Below are positions 48,503 through 56,337 of a stretch of DNA of 64,000 nucleotides, one piece after another (position 1 is the first letter of the stretch; every line of letters begins with the position of its first letter). Under the pieces are notes generated by a model. The model searched no databases, was not told the origin of the DNA, and saw only the letters and a program-made list of their open reading frames with translations. Source of the stretch: Mycolicibacterium canariasense (GTDB taxonomy: Bacteria; Actinomycetota; Actinomycetes; Mycobacteriales; Mycobacteriaceae); assembly GCF_002101555.1 (NCBI RefSeq), contig NZ_LQOL01000074.1:1-64000 (forward strand). The letters run 5' to 3'. The translations under genes were made by a program, and so were the position numbers.

Positions 48503-49153
48503 TCATCCCTCCGGTGCGTCGGTCAGCTGCGTCCGGTTGCGCCGCAATGTCTGCCGGTCGGTGACCTCGTAATAGGACATCGCGGTCAGTGGTGGTGAGT
48601 AGGCGTGCACGCTCAGCGTGATCGGGGCAGCGGGCACTCCAACCGATCCCCCGGTCGCTACGCTCCTGCCCGCCGAAACCGATCCCCCGGTCGCTACGCT
48701 CCTACCCGCCGAAACCGATCCCCCGGTCGCTACGCTCCTGCCCGCCGCAGAGGGCGCCCACACCACGTCATGCACCCAGCCCAGCGGGAACGCCGCCTGA
48801 TCACCGGCGCGCAGCCGACGGCGTTTGAGCGCCTCGCCGTTCCAGCGGGTCTCGGTGAGGGCGCCCGACACCACCGTCAGCGCGCCCAGTGACCCACCGT
48901 GATCGTGCAATTCGGTGGACCGGTCCGGGACCCAGCTGATCAGCCAGATGTCGAGCTCGTCATCGCCGTAGAGACGGCTGTACCAGCGTTCGTCGGTGGG
49001 CGGACCGCCGGCGCGCAGCAACCGGTCGTACCGGCCGGACAGCACGTCGTCGGCGCAGCGGTCGGTGGCGTTGAGCAGGTCGGGCAGCCGCAGCCGGGTG
49101 GGCGCGGACACCGCGGGCGGGGAAATGGGCGCAGAAGCAGGGGCGGAAACCAT
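48503..49153 (-). CDS. Cysteine dioxygenase family protein with a tandem-repeat insert
   Basis: This 216-residue cupin belongs to the cysteine dioxygenase family, which oxidises cysteine to cysteine sulfinate with iron. The cupin metal histidines are in TELHDHGGSLGALTVV and the third in FPLGWVHDVVW. Between WAPSAA and GVPAAPITLSVHAY, three copies of a 12-residue unit GRSVATGGSVSA are inserted, which are not part of the cupin fold. The insert sits between two strands and may form a flexible loop. GGAG before ATG 49153 gives the start. The rhodanese gene follows directly. Confidence 0.85.
   Translation of the reverse strand: MVSAPASAPISPPAVSAPTRLRLPDLLNATDRCADDVLSGRYDRLLRAGGPPTDERWYSRLYGDDELDIWLISWVPDRSTELHDHGGSLGALTVVSGALTETRWNGEALKRRRLRAGDQAAFPLGWVHDVVWAPSAAGRSVATGGSVSAGRSVATGGSVSAGRSVATGGSVGVPAAPITLSVHAYSPPLTAMSYYEVTDRQTLRRNRTQLTDAPEG
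48642..48749. repeat. Three 36-bp tandem repeats inside the cysteine dioxygenase gene
   Basis: Units begin ACCGATCCCCCGGTCGCTAC at 48642, 48678 and 48714. The second differs from the first by one base (CTCC TACC versus CTCC TGCC), and the third diverges at its last bases. The period is twelve codons, so the frame is kept. Confidence 0.9.
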
Positions 49154-49258
49154 GGGTGACTCCAGAAACGACGAACGGATAGCGGGCGTTGGCGCTCTCA
49201 ACGAGCGCGACAACAGCCTCGGAAACCGGTCCCCTCCGTCACGACCGCGAGTGTTGCA

Positions 49259-49264
49259 TAGATT
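49259..49264 (+). promoter_or_regulatory. -10 box TAGATT of lpqV
   Basis: TAGATT is followed by 7 nt and the ATG at 49272, the same hexamer and spacing as echA9. Confidence 0.6.
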
Positions 49265-49271
49265 GGGGTGC

Positions 49272-49706
49272 ATGCGCAGCTACCCGATCCTGGTGATGGC
49301 GGCCGCGGTAACCGTCCTCGCCGGTTGTTCGTCGCACCCCGAGACACCGACCGCATCGAGCCCGACCTCTGCAACGCCGATCTCGGAGCCGCCCCCGCTG
49401 CCGCAGGAGAAGCCGCTGCCGGAGGGCGCCGTCGCGGTCTCCCCCGGCGGTGTCACCACCGCCGTCGACGTCCCCTCCGACGCCACCGAATCCCAGTACG
49501 GACAGGCCTGTCACGCCGCCAAGCTGTGGCTCGACGAGCAGCACGCCGAACCGCGCACCCTCGTCGAGGCGTACCTCAAGACCCTGCAGGCCCCCGATGC
49601 CAAGGGCCCGGGCAGCTTCAACACCCCATGGGCGCAACTGACGCCGGCCCAACAGGCCGGTGTCATCATGGCGGCCAATGCCGCGGCCAACGGCGAGTGC
49701 GGCTGA
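49272..49706 (+). CDS. lpqV: Lipoprotein LpqV
   Basis: The 144-residue lipoprotein has a type II signal peptide with lipobox VLAGC (Cys19). A Pro/Thr/Ser-rich linker follows, then a compact domain of about 80 residues with YGQACHAAKLWLDEQ and a C-terminal Cys (GECG) that may pair with it. It matches Rv1064c LpqV in position and features. The role is unknown; it would be anchored on the outer face of the cytoplasmic membrane. ATG 49272 is set by TAGATT 7 nt upstream and by the position of the signal peptide. Confidence 0.87.
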   Translation: MRSYPILVMAAAVTVLAGCSSHPETPTASSPTSATPISEPPPLPQEKPLPEGAVAVSPGGVTTAVDVPSDATESQYGQACHAAKLWLDEQHAEPRTLVEAYLKTLQAPDAKGPGSFNTPWAQLTPAQQAGVIMAANAAANGECG

Positions 49707-49775
49707 ACCCTTCGAATCAGGGTGAGCAGAAGCACGCCGCGCACCGGGGCGCTCGACATACGGCAGGATGGAAGC

Positions 49776-50555
49776 GTGGACTTTCGCAATCGGACCGCAC
49801 TGATCACCGGCGCCAGCGGCGGGATCGGTGAGGAGTTCGCGCACCAACTGTCCGGTCTCGGGGCAAACCTGGTGCTGGTCGCGCGCCGCGCGGACAAGCT
49901 CGAGGACCTGCGGGCCACCCTGTTGCGCAGCACTCCCGGCGTCACCATCGACGTGATCGCCGCCGACCTGTCCGTGCCGGGATCGGGCGCACAGCTGTTC
50001 GACCAGATTCAGCAGCTTGGCCGGCACGTCGACATCCTGATCAACAATGCCGGCGTCGGATCGTACGGCCGCTTCGCCGAACTGGACCCCGAGGCCCTGA
50101 CCGCCCAGATCCAGCTGAACTGCGGGACGCTGGTCGATCTGACCGCCCGGTTCCTGCCGCCGATGATCAAGGCGGGCAACGGCTTGGTGCTCAACGTCGC
50201 CTCCACCGCGGCGTTCCAGCCCACCCCGACCATGGCGGTCTACGGTGCGACGAAGGCTTTCGTGTTGTCGTTCACCGAGGCGCTGTGGCAAGAGACCAAG
50301 GGCACCGGCGTCCGGGTGCTGGCACTGTGCCCGGGGGCCACCGAGACCGAGTTCTTCGCGCGCACCGGTAAGCAGTTCATGACCCGCGGCCGGCAGACCT
50401 CCCGGCAGGTGGTCGACACCGCGCTGGCCGCGGTGGACAGATCCGGCCCGACGGTCGTCTCCGGGCTCGTCAACACCGTGCTGGCCGCCGGCGCCCGGTT
50501 GCTGCCCGGCCGGCTGCTGGCGCCGGTGAGCCAGCGCATCATGAAGGAATCCTGA
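49776..50555 (+). CDS. Short-chain dehydrogenase (DltE/DHRS-like)
   Basis: The 259-residue classical SDR shows the cofactor motif TGASGGIGEEFA, the NNAGVG strand, catalytic Ser in NVASTAAFQ, and YGATKAF as the Tyr-x-x-x-Lys pair. RR after the second strand (LVARRADK) suggests NADP preference. The C-terminal 40 residues are hydrophobic and may touch membrane. The substrate is unknown. GTG 49776 has AGGATGGA upstream. The patatin gene begins 6 bp after the stop, so both are an operon, and a lipid-related substrate is a reasonable guess. Confidence 0.85.
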   Translation: MDFRNRTALITGASGGIGEEFAHQLSGLGANLVLVARRADKLEDLRATLLRSTPGVTIDVIAADLSVPGSGAQLFDQIQQLGRHVDILINNAGVGSYGRFAELDPEALTAQIQLNCGTLVDLTARFLPPMIKAGNGLVLNVASTAAFQPTPTMAVYGATKAFVLSFTEALWQETKGTGVRVLALCPGATETEFFARTGKQFMTRGRQTSRQVVDTALAAVDRSGPTVVSGLVNTVLAAGARLLPGRLLAPVSQRIMKES

Positions 50556-50561
50556 CCGCCG

Positions 50562-51515
50562 ATGCGGGTCGCCCTTGCCCTCGGCAGTGGAGGTGCGCGG
50601 GGTTACGCGCACATCGGGGTCATCAACGAGTTGACCGACCGCGGTTACGACATCGTCGGCATCGCCGGATCCTCGATGGGCGCGCTGGTCGGCGGCCTGT
50701 ACGCCGCGGGCAAGCTCGACGAATTCGCCGTCTGGGCAAGCTCATTGACCCAACGGGCGGTGCTGCGGCTGCTGGATCCCTCGATCAGTTCACCCGGGGT
50801 GCTGCGGGCCGGCAAGATTCTGGATGCGGTCCGCGAGATCCTCGGCGATGCCACCATCGAGCGGCTGCCCATCCCGTACACGGCGGTGTCCACCGATCTG
50901 ATCGCGGGTAAATCGGTGTGGATGCAGCGCGGCCCGCTCGACGACGCGATCCGGGCGTCCATCGCGATTCCGGGCATCTTCACCCCGCACGTGGTCGACG
51001 GCCGCCTGCTGGCCGACGGGGGCATCCTGGACCCGCTGCCGATGGCGCCGATCGCCGCCGTCAACGCCGACCTGACCATCGCCATCAGCCTGTCCGGACC
51101 GGATCCGGCCACCCGGCCCGGTGAGCCCGAACCGCGGCCGACCGCCGAGTTCCTGGGCCGAATGTGGCGCAGCACAACGGCTTTGCTGGACACCACGGCC
51201 GCCCAGCGGGTGCTGGACACGCCGGCCGCGCGGTCGGTGCTCAGCCGGTTCAGCAGCGCCGTCGAACCGGAGGGTCCCCTCGAGGAGACCCCCGGCCTGC
51301 CGTCGGCACCGCGGCTGGGCAGCTTCGAGATCATGAATCGGACCATCGACATCGCGCAGGCGGCGCTGGCGCGACACACCCTGGCGGCCTACCCGCCCGA
51401 CCTGCTGATCGAGGTGCCCCGCACCGCGTGCCGCAGCCTGGAGTTCCACCGCGCCGACGAGGTCATCGAGATCGGCCAGGAGCTGGCCGCGGCCGCACTC
51501 GGCGCGCTGGACTGA
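50562..51515 (+). CDS. Patatin-like phospholipase (Rv1063c type)
   Basis: The 317-residue protein has the patatin catalytic dyad: nucleophile in GIAGSSMGALVGG and Asp in LLADGGILDPLP, preceded by the oxyanion-hole motif GSGGARGYAHIG. It is close to RssA-like bacterial patatins, which hydrolyse acyl esters of phospholipids or lysophospholipids. There is no signal peptide. It is 6 bp downstream of the SDR gene and ends 1 bp from a second, convergent patatin gene that is only distantly similar. Confidence 0.9.
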   Translation: MRVALALGSGGARGYAHIGVINELTDRGYDIVGIAGSSMGALVGGLYAAGKLDEFAVWASSLTQRAVLRLLDPSISSPGVLRAGKILDAVREILGDATIERLPIPYTAVSTDLIAGKSVWMQRGPLDDAIRASIAIPGIFTPHVVDGRLLADGGILDPLPMAPIAAVNADLTIAISLSGPDPATRPGEPEPRPTAEFLGRMWRSTTALLDTTAAQRVLDTPAARSVLSRFSSAVEPEGPLEETPGLPSAPRLGSFEIMNRTIDIAQAALARHTLAAYPPDLLIEVPRTACRSLEFHRADEVIEIGQELAAAALGALD

Positions 51516-51516
51516 T

Positions 51517-52365
51517 TCAGCGGGACAGGAATTCGGCCACGGCCGCCGCGACCCGGCGCCCATGCGCCCGGCCCGCCTCTGCCGACGGCCGACGACACCG
51601 GGGATCGAGCGGATCGCGCCCGAATGCCACCAGCGCGTCGTCGTCGGCGAAGACGGCCATCGAGGCGCCGGGGAAGGCCGCGATCTCGTCGGCGACACCG
51701 CCACTGAACGGGGACGGGGCGTTGCGGGCGGCCGGCACCAGCACCAGCACCGCCTCGCAGTCCATGGCCGCGCTGGTGTTCACCGCGCTACGCACCCCGC
51801 CGTCCATGTAGCGGCGCGCCCCGATGCTGACCGGCGGCCAGGCGCCGGGTACCGCGCAGCTGGCGGCGACGGCGTCGACCAGCGGGACCCCCGATGTGGG
51901 TGTGAACACCGCCAGTTCGCCGGTGGCCACGTCGACGGCGGTGATCCGCAGGTCGCGGTCCGGCCAGTGCTGTGCGGGCAGCCGGTGGGCGATCACCTCA
52001 CGGCGCACCGCCTCGGGCACGGTCTCGGCCGCCACCGCGATCGCACCGATCCGGCGCAGCCGGGATTCGGTGCTCCCGGATTCGCCGAGCGCGGTGACGA
52101 ACAGCTGGGCCACCTCGTCGATGTCGACGCCGGGGGCGATTTCGTGCGTCTCCTCGGCGATCTGCCGGGCGTAGAGGTCAGCGAGCGCGGTGCCGCTGCT
52201 CACCTGGGCGGCGACGGCGGAGCCGGCCGAGGTGCCCAGCAACACGTCGGCGGCCAGCACGGCGGCCGCGGTGTCCGGGGCGGCGTCGGCGATACCGGCC
52301 AGCACCCCGGTCTCCCAGGCGATGCCGGCCACGCCGCCACCGGCCAGGACCAGGCCACGTTTCAC
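51517..52365 (-). CDS. Patatin-like phospholipase (Rv1062 type)
   Basis: The 282-residue patatin-fold protein has the oxyanion-hole motif VLAGGGVAGIAWETG, the nucleophile elbow LLGTSAGSAVAA and the Asp in RRYMDGGVRSAVN. It is a different patatin subfamily from its convergent neighbour. No signal peptide is visible. Lipid acyl hydrolysis is expected; the substrate is unknown. GTG 52365 has TAGGTT nine bases upstream, suggesting a very short or no leader. The upstream SRPBCC gene is on the same strand, 12 bp away. Confidence 0.88.
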   Translation of the reverse strand: MKRGLVLAGGGVAGIAWETGVLAGIADAAPDTAAAVLAADVLLGTSAGSAVAAQVSSGTALADLYARQIAEETHEIAPGVDIDEVAQLFVTALGESGSTESRLRRIGAIAVAAETVPEAVRREVIAHRLPAQHWPDRDLRITAVDVATGELAVFTPTSGVPLVDAVAASCAVPGAWPPVSIGARRYMDGGVRSAVNTSAAMDCEAVLVLVPAARNAPSPFSGGVADEIAAFPGASMAVFADDDALVAFGRDPLDPRCRRPSAEAGRAHGRRVAAAVAEFLSR

Positions 52366-52377
52366 GGTCGCTCGAAC

Positions 52378-52851
52378 CTAGCGGACCAACTGGTCGGACA
52401 GTTCGGCCAGGGACTGGGCGGCATAGCCTTTCCACAGCCTGCCGAACACCGGCAGCAACGGTGCCGTCAGCGCGGACCGCGGGTGGATGGTCCAGCGCCA
52501 GGTCACCAGGGTGCCGGTGCCCGCCGGTTCGAACAGCCACTGGCCGTCGACGCTGGAGACCAGCGGCGCCAACGGTCCCGTGACATCGGTGAGCCGGTAG
52601 CCGAAGGACCGGGGCGGATCGTAGGAGGTCAGTTCCTCGCGCATGCTGCCGCCGCCGGTGAGGACGACGGTGCGGGACTGGCCCACCGCGTCCCAGGCCC
52701 CGGTCTGGTCGCGGGTCTCCTTGATCGGCGGGATGGGCCCGTACCAGCGCCGGAACAATGTCGGCAGCGGCATGGGCACCATGTCGCGGAACAGGTCCTC
52801 GGGCAGGACCGGAATCGCCCGTGATTGCTCCACCGCCAGCGGCTGCGCCAT
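52378..52851 (-). CDS. SRPBCC (START-like) family protein
   Basis: The 157-residue protein fits the SRPBCC/polyketide-cyclase-like fold: an N-terminal strand SRAIPVLPEDLF, a long helical insert with FRRWYGPIPPIKE, a strand set FGYRLTDVTGPL, SVDGQWLFEPAGTGTLVTWRW, and a C-terminal long helix GRLWKGYAAQSLAELS. Such proteins bind lipids or other hydrophobic ligands. ATG 52851 is preferred to ATG 52860, because TACCAT lies 7 nt before it. The gene is divergent from the alcohol dehydrogenase gene, 37 bp away. Confidence 0.78.
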   Translation of the reverse strand: MAQPLAVEQSRAIPVLPEDLFRDMVPMPLPTLFRRWYGPIPPIKETRDQTGAWDAVGQSRTVVLTGGGSMREELTSYDPPRSFGYRLTDVTGPLAPLVSSVDGQWLFEPAGTGTLVTWRWTIHPRSALTAPLLPVFGRLWKGYAAQSLAELSDQLVR

Positions 52852-52858
52852 GATGGCC

Positions 52859-52864
52859 ATGGTA
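52859..52864 (-). promoter_or_regulatory. -10 box TACCAT of the SRPBCC gene
   Basis: TACCAT ends 7 nt before ATG 52851 on the minus strand and therefore decides the start. Confidence 0.5.
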
Positions 52865-52888
52865 GCCGGGGCCGACCGAGGGAGCGCC

Positions 52889-53932
52889 ATGTCAGCGACG
52901 ATGCGTGCGCAGCGATTTTATGCGGATTCGAAAACCATTGCGGTCGAGGATGTTCCGATACCCGAGCCGGGTCCCGGCGAGGTTCTGGTCAAGGTCGCGT
53001 TCTGCGGTATCTGTCATTCGGACCTGAGCCTGATCAACGGCACCTTCCCGGCCCAGGCACCCGTCGTGACCCAGGGGCACGAGGCTTCGGGCACCATCGC
53101 CAAGCTGGGGCCGGGGGTGACCGGCTGGGCCGAGGGTGATCGCGTGGTGGTGGCGGCGGGCCGGCCCTGTCTGAGCTGCGTGAACTGCTTGCGCGGTGAC
53201 CTGAGCAGCTGCCTGCGCATCCGGTTGATGGCGTTCGCCTACGACGGCGCGTGGGCGCAGTACACCGTCGCGCAGGCCTTCGGGCTCACCCGGGTCCCCG
53301 ACAACGTCCCGCTCGAGCAGGCCGCCATCCTCGCCGACGCCGTGTCCACTCCGTTCGGCGCCGTCGTGCGCACCGGCCAGGTGGGTATCGGCGAGTCCGT
53401 CGGGGTGTGGGGCGTGGGTGGCATCGGCACCCATATCGTGCAGTTGGCCCGGTTGGTCGGCGCGGCGCCCATCATCGCGGTGGACATCAAACCCGCGGTA
53501 CTCCAACGCGCCCTGGATCTGGGCGCCGACCACGCGTTCGACGCGCGCGATGAGTCGTTGCGCGACAAGATCATCGATGTCACCGGCGGCCGCGGTGTGG
53601 ATGTCGCGTTCGACGCCGTGGGTGTGGCGCAGACGTTCGACCAGGCGTTGGGCGCCCTCACCGTGGGCGGGCGGCTGGTCGGGGTCGGCATGAGCGCCGA
53701 CGCCCCGACGATCGGGCCGACGTCGCTGTTCAATCTCACCAAGCGTCAGGTGCGTGGTCACCTCGGGTATCAGAACGCCGATATCGGGACCCTGGCCAAT
53801 CTGGTGTCGCTGGGCCGGCTGGACCTGCACCGGTCGATCAGCGAGATCGTGCCGCTGGAGGATGTCGGCGCGGGCATCGAGAAGCTGGAGCGCGCCGACG
53901 GTGACCCGATCCGAATCCTGGTGCAGCCCTAG
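52889..53932 (+). CDS. Zinc-dependent alcohol dehydrogenase
   Basis: This 347-residue MDR-family enzyme oxidises alcohols with NAD(P). The catalytic zinc ligands are in CGICHSDLS and GHEASG, and the structural zinc has its four cysteines in CLSCVNCLRGDLSSC. The cofactor site is GVWGVGGIGTHIVQLA, followed by VDIKPAV with Asp, which favours NAD. The substrate is not predictable; mycobacteria use similar enzymes on lipid-derived or aromatic alcohols. GAGGGAG before ATG 52889 is the ribosome binding site. Its stop overlaps the convergent DapB-like gene by 4 bp. Confidence 0.9.
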   Translation: MSATMRAQRFYADSKTIAVEDVPIPEPGPGEVLVKVAFCGICHSDLSLINGTFPAQAPVVTQGHEASGTIAKLGPGVTGWAEGDRVVVAAGRPCLSCVNCLRGDLSSCLRIRLMAFAYDGAWAQYTVAQAFGLTRVPDNVPLEQAAILADAVSTPFGAVVRTGQVGIGESVGVWGVGGIGTHIVQLARLVGAAPIIAVDIKPAVLQRALDLGADHAFDARDESLRDKIIDVTGGRGVDVAFDAVGVAQTFDQALGALTVGGRLVGVGMSADAPTIGPTSLFNLTKRQVRGHLGYQNADIGTLANLVSLGRLDLHRSISEIVPLEDVGAGIEKLERADGDPIRILVQP

Positions 53933-55056
53933 CTCAGATGCGGCGCGGCTCGGGCCGCGACGAACGGCAGGTCCAGGTAGGTGGCGACGCCCGGCGGCGC
54001 GGCGCATACCGCGGGCACCGAGTTGACGCAGTGCGCCGCGGTGCCCACCACACCGGGCTCGGCGGAGCCGACGATCGAACCGTGGTCGGCGGAGTCGACG
54101 ATCGAACCGTGGTCGGCGGAGCCGACGATCGAACCGGGGCCCACCTCGTCACCCGGCTCGCCCTGGAATCCGCGCACCACCACGGTGAAGTCCGGATTGC
54201 CGCGCACGGCCATTTCGTAGCGCTGCCCCTCCGGGCCGAAAGTCCATGCGGGATCGAGGTTTTCCTCACCCATCAGCCAATTCACGGTGATCCGCACGAC
54301 GGGTTCGCCGTCGACCTGCGCCTCCCAGTGGAACCGGCGGGCGGCGACCTGGCCTGGTGCGATGTCGCCGATCGGCGACGGGATGGGCGCGGTGGCGACC
54401 GCGACCTCCTGGGCGGTGACCACCCGCGGATCGGCCCGGAAACCGAGCTTGTCGGTGCACATCCGGACGGCCTGGATGAAACCGCCGTCGAGCATCTTCT
54501 GCATGGGCCCGCTCATCGCCTTGTCCGGGGTGTCCCCGAAACCCATCACGTGCCGCAGCACGTCGGGTGCGTGGTAGGTGCGCAGGTCGGAGAACTCCTC
54601 GGCCCGAACAAAAGTCACCCCGGTGGACAGCACCGACAACAACAGCGGGAACTTCTCGCTGAATCCGCCGGGGGCGATGCCGGTGCCGTGCAGCGTCACC
54701 CCGCCGGCCAGGGCCGCCTCGCGCAGGGGCGCAGCTTGTTTCGCGCTGGGGTACAGCCAACCGACCGGTGTCACGACGTTCTTCCCCGACCGCAGCAGCG
54801 CGGCCACCTCGTCGGGATCGGGCAGCAGCGGCGCATAGATGACGGCGTCGGCGTCCAGCGCGAGGATGTCCGCGGCGCTGTTGGTGGCGAACACCCCGAG
54901 TGGGCCGGTGCCGATGATGTCCCCGACATCCCGGCCGTTCTTGGCCGCGCTGTGCACCCACGCCCCGGCGAGCTCGAGTTCGGGATGTTCGAGGATGCCT
55001 TTGATGGCCGCAATACCCACCCCTCCGGTGGCCCACTGCACCACGCGCAACGCCAT
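53929..55056 (-). CDS. DapB-like NAD(P)-dependent dehydrogenase with tandem-repeat insert (Rv1059 type)
   Basis: This 375-residue protein has a dihydrodipicolinate reductase-type N-terminal Rossmann domain: VVQWATGGVGIAAIKGI at the start and DADAVIYAPLLPD. A C-terminal domain with HGTGIAPGGFSEKFPL and WEAQVDGEPVVRITVNW follows. Related proteins act on diaminopentanoate or unknown acids; the substrate here is unknown. Three copies of a nine-residue unit (GSIVGSADH) are inserted near residue 320. GGAAGGGAG precedes ATG 55056. A KstR-type box lies 26 bp upstream, so sterol control is possible. Confidence 0.8.
   Translation of the reverse strand: MALRVVQWATGGVGIAAIKGILEHPELELAGAWVHSAAKNGRDVGDIIGTGPLGVFATNSAADILALDADAVIYAPLLPDPDEVAALLRSGKNVVTPVGWLYPSAKQAAPLREAALAGGVTLHGTGIAPGGFSEKFPLLLSVLSTGVTFVRAEEFSDLRTYHAPDVLRHVMGFGDTPDKAMSGPMQKMLDGGFIQAVRMCTDKLGFRADPRVVTAQEVAVATAPIPSPIGDIAPGQVAARRFHWEAQVDGEPVVRITVNWLMGEENLDPAWTFGPEGQRYEMAVRGNPDFTVVVRGFQGEPGDEVGPGSIVGSADHGSIVDSADHGSIVGSAEPGVVGTAAHCVNSVPAVCAAPPGVATYLDLPFVAARAAPHLS
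54056..54136. repeat. Three 27-bp tandem repeats inside the DapB-like gene
   Basis: Units at 54056-54082, 54083-54109 and 54110-54136 each end GACGATCGAACCG. The second and third differ at one base (GAGTCG versus GAGCCG). The period is nine codons and the reading frame is kept. Confidence 0.9.
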
Positions 55057-55082
55057 TGTCGCTCCCTTCCCAGCGCAAGAAC

Positions 55083-55096
55083 TAGAACACGTTCTA
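55083..55096. promoter_or_regulatory. KstR-type operator between the DapB-like gene and embR
   Basis: TAGAACACGTTCTA has perfect arms TAGAAC/GTTCTA and matches TNNAACNNGTTNNA. It is 26 bp from the DapB-like start and 34 bp from the embR start, so it could act on either or both genes. Confidence 0.7.
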
Positions 55097-55130
55097 CCAC
55101 CTTTCGGCGCGCTGCCCGGCACAATGACCC

Positions 55131-56267
55131 GTGATGACCAACGGCCTGGACTTCGGTGTGCTCGGCCCGTTGCAGGTGACCGTCGACGGCAGACCGCTAC
55201 CGTTGGGGACCCCGAAGCAGCGGGCCGTACTGGCGTTGCTGGTGATGAGCCGCAATCGCCCGGTCAGCGGCGATGCGCTGGTCACCGCGGCATGGGAGCA
55301 GTTCCCGCCGCCGGAGCCGAAAGCCAGCCTGCATTCCTACATCTCCAATCTGCGCAAGCTCATCTCCGGCACCGGGGCCGACGGTCGTGCCGTGCTGGCC
55401 AGCGCGGCACCGGGATACCGGCTGGCCGTCGACGACGCGAACTGCGATATCGGCCGGTTCATCGCTGCCAAGGGCGCGGGCGTGCAGGCCGCCGCGGCCG
55501 GGCAGTTCGAACAGGCCAGCAACCACCTGTCCACGGCCCTGGCGCAGTGGCGCGGCCCGGTGCTCGACGATCTGCGCGACTTCGAGTTCGTCGACCCCTT
55601 CGCCACCGCACTGGTGGAGGACAAGGTGGTGGCACACACCGCCCACGCCGAGGCCGAAATCGCTTGTAACCGTGCGTTTACCATCATCGGCGGGCTGGAG
55701 TCACTGGTTGTCGAATACCCGTACCGCGAGCCGTTGTGGGCGCAGCTCATCACGGCCTACTACCTCAGCGATCGGCAGTCCGACGCGCTGGATGCCTACC
55801 AGCGCCTCAAGACGACGTTGGCCGACGATCTGGGTATCGACCCCAGCCCGACGGTCCGTTCGCTGCACGAGCGGATCTTGCGGCAGGAACCGCTCAACGT
55901 CCGGCAGGCGGCACGGACCACGGCCGTGCACAAGATCAACAACCTCGACCTGCGCACCGCGGTCGGGGTGCAGACGGTTGCGGCACAGATCCGCTCGCTG
56001 TCCGGGCGGGTCCACCCGCTGGTGGCGGCCGCTACCCGCATCGGCCGGCTGCCGGACAACGACATCGTGCTCGACCAGCCGAATGTGAGTCGCCACCACG
56101 CGGTCATCATCGACACCGGGACCAGTTTCGTCATCACCGACCTGCGCTCGGCCAACGGTGTGGAGGTGGGCGGGCAGCGCATCCGCGGCACCGCCACGCT
56201 CGACGACGGCGACCGGTTCCGCATCTGCGAGCACGAGTTCGTGTTCGAGATCGTCCGCCCCGGCTGA
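55131..56267 (+). CDS. embR: EmbR, BTAD-FHA transcriptional regulator
   Basis: The 378-residue protein has the SARP-type layout. A winged-helix DNA-binding domain with GTPKQRAVLALLVMS and HSYISNLRKLI covers residues 1-95. A bacterial transcription activator domain (about 100-250) ends in LADDLGIDPSPTVRSLHERI. A forkhead-associated domain follows at about 285-375, with RIGRLPDNDIVL, NVSRHHAVI and SANGVEVGG. In M. tuberculosis EmbR is phosphorylated by PknH, binds the phosphopeptide through FHA and activates embCAB and arabinan synthesis. GTG 55131 and ATG 55134 are both possible starts. The kinase gene follows. Confidence 0.9.
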   Translation: MMTNGLDFGVLGPLQVTVDGRPLPLGTPKQRAVLALLVMSRNRPVSGDALVTAAWEQFPPPEPKASLHSYISNLRKLISGTGADGRAVLASAAPGYRLAVDDANCDIGRFIAAKGAGVQAAAAGQFEQASNHLSTALAQWRGPVLDDLRDFEFVDPFATALVEDKVVAHTAHAEAEIACNRAFTIIGGLESLVVEYPYREPLWAQLITAYYLSDRQSDALDAYQRLKTTLADDLGIDPSPTVRSLHERILRQEPLNVRQAARTTAVHKINNLDLRTAVGVQTVAAQIRSLSGRVHPLVAAATRIGRLPDNDIVLDQPNVSRHHAVIIDTGTSFVITDLRSANGVEVGGQRIRGTATLDDGDRFRICEHEFVFEIVRPG

Positions 56268-56337
56268 GCTTCCGCTGTGCGCGTTGCGGCCACCCATTAG
56301 GGTGTTGGGCCTGCGAACGTAGAGGAGCGAGGCAGAC

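Noticed and set aside
48642..48749. Possible CRISPR array (three regularly spaced repeats)
   Set aside because: The units are directly adjacent with no unique spacers and lie in a coding frame, so this is a tandem repeat.
48605..48892. Plus-strand frame with RSPGRYAPARRN repeats
   Set aside because: It is the antisense reading of the 36-bp repeats in the cysteine dioxygenase gene. The minus-strand frame carries the cupin motifs on both sides of the repeat.
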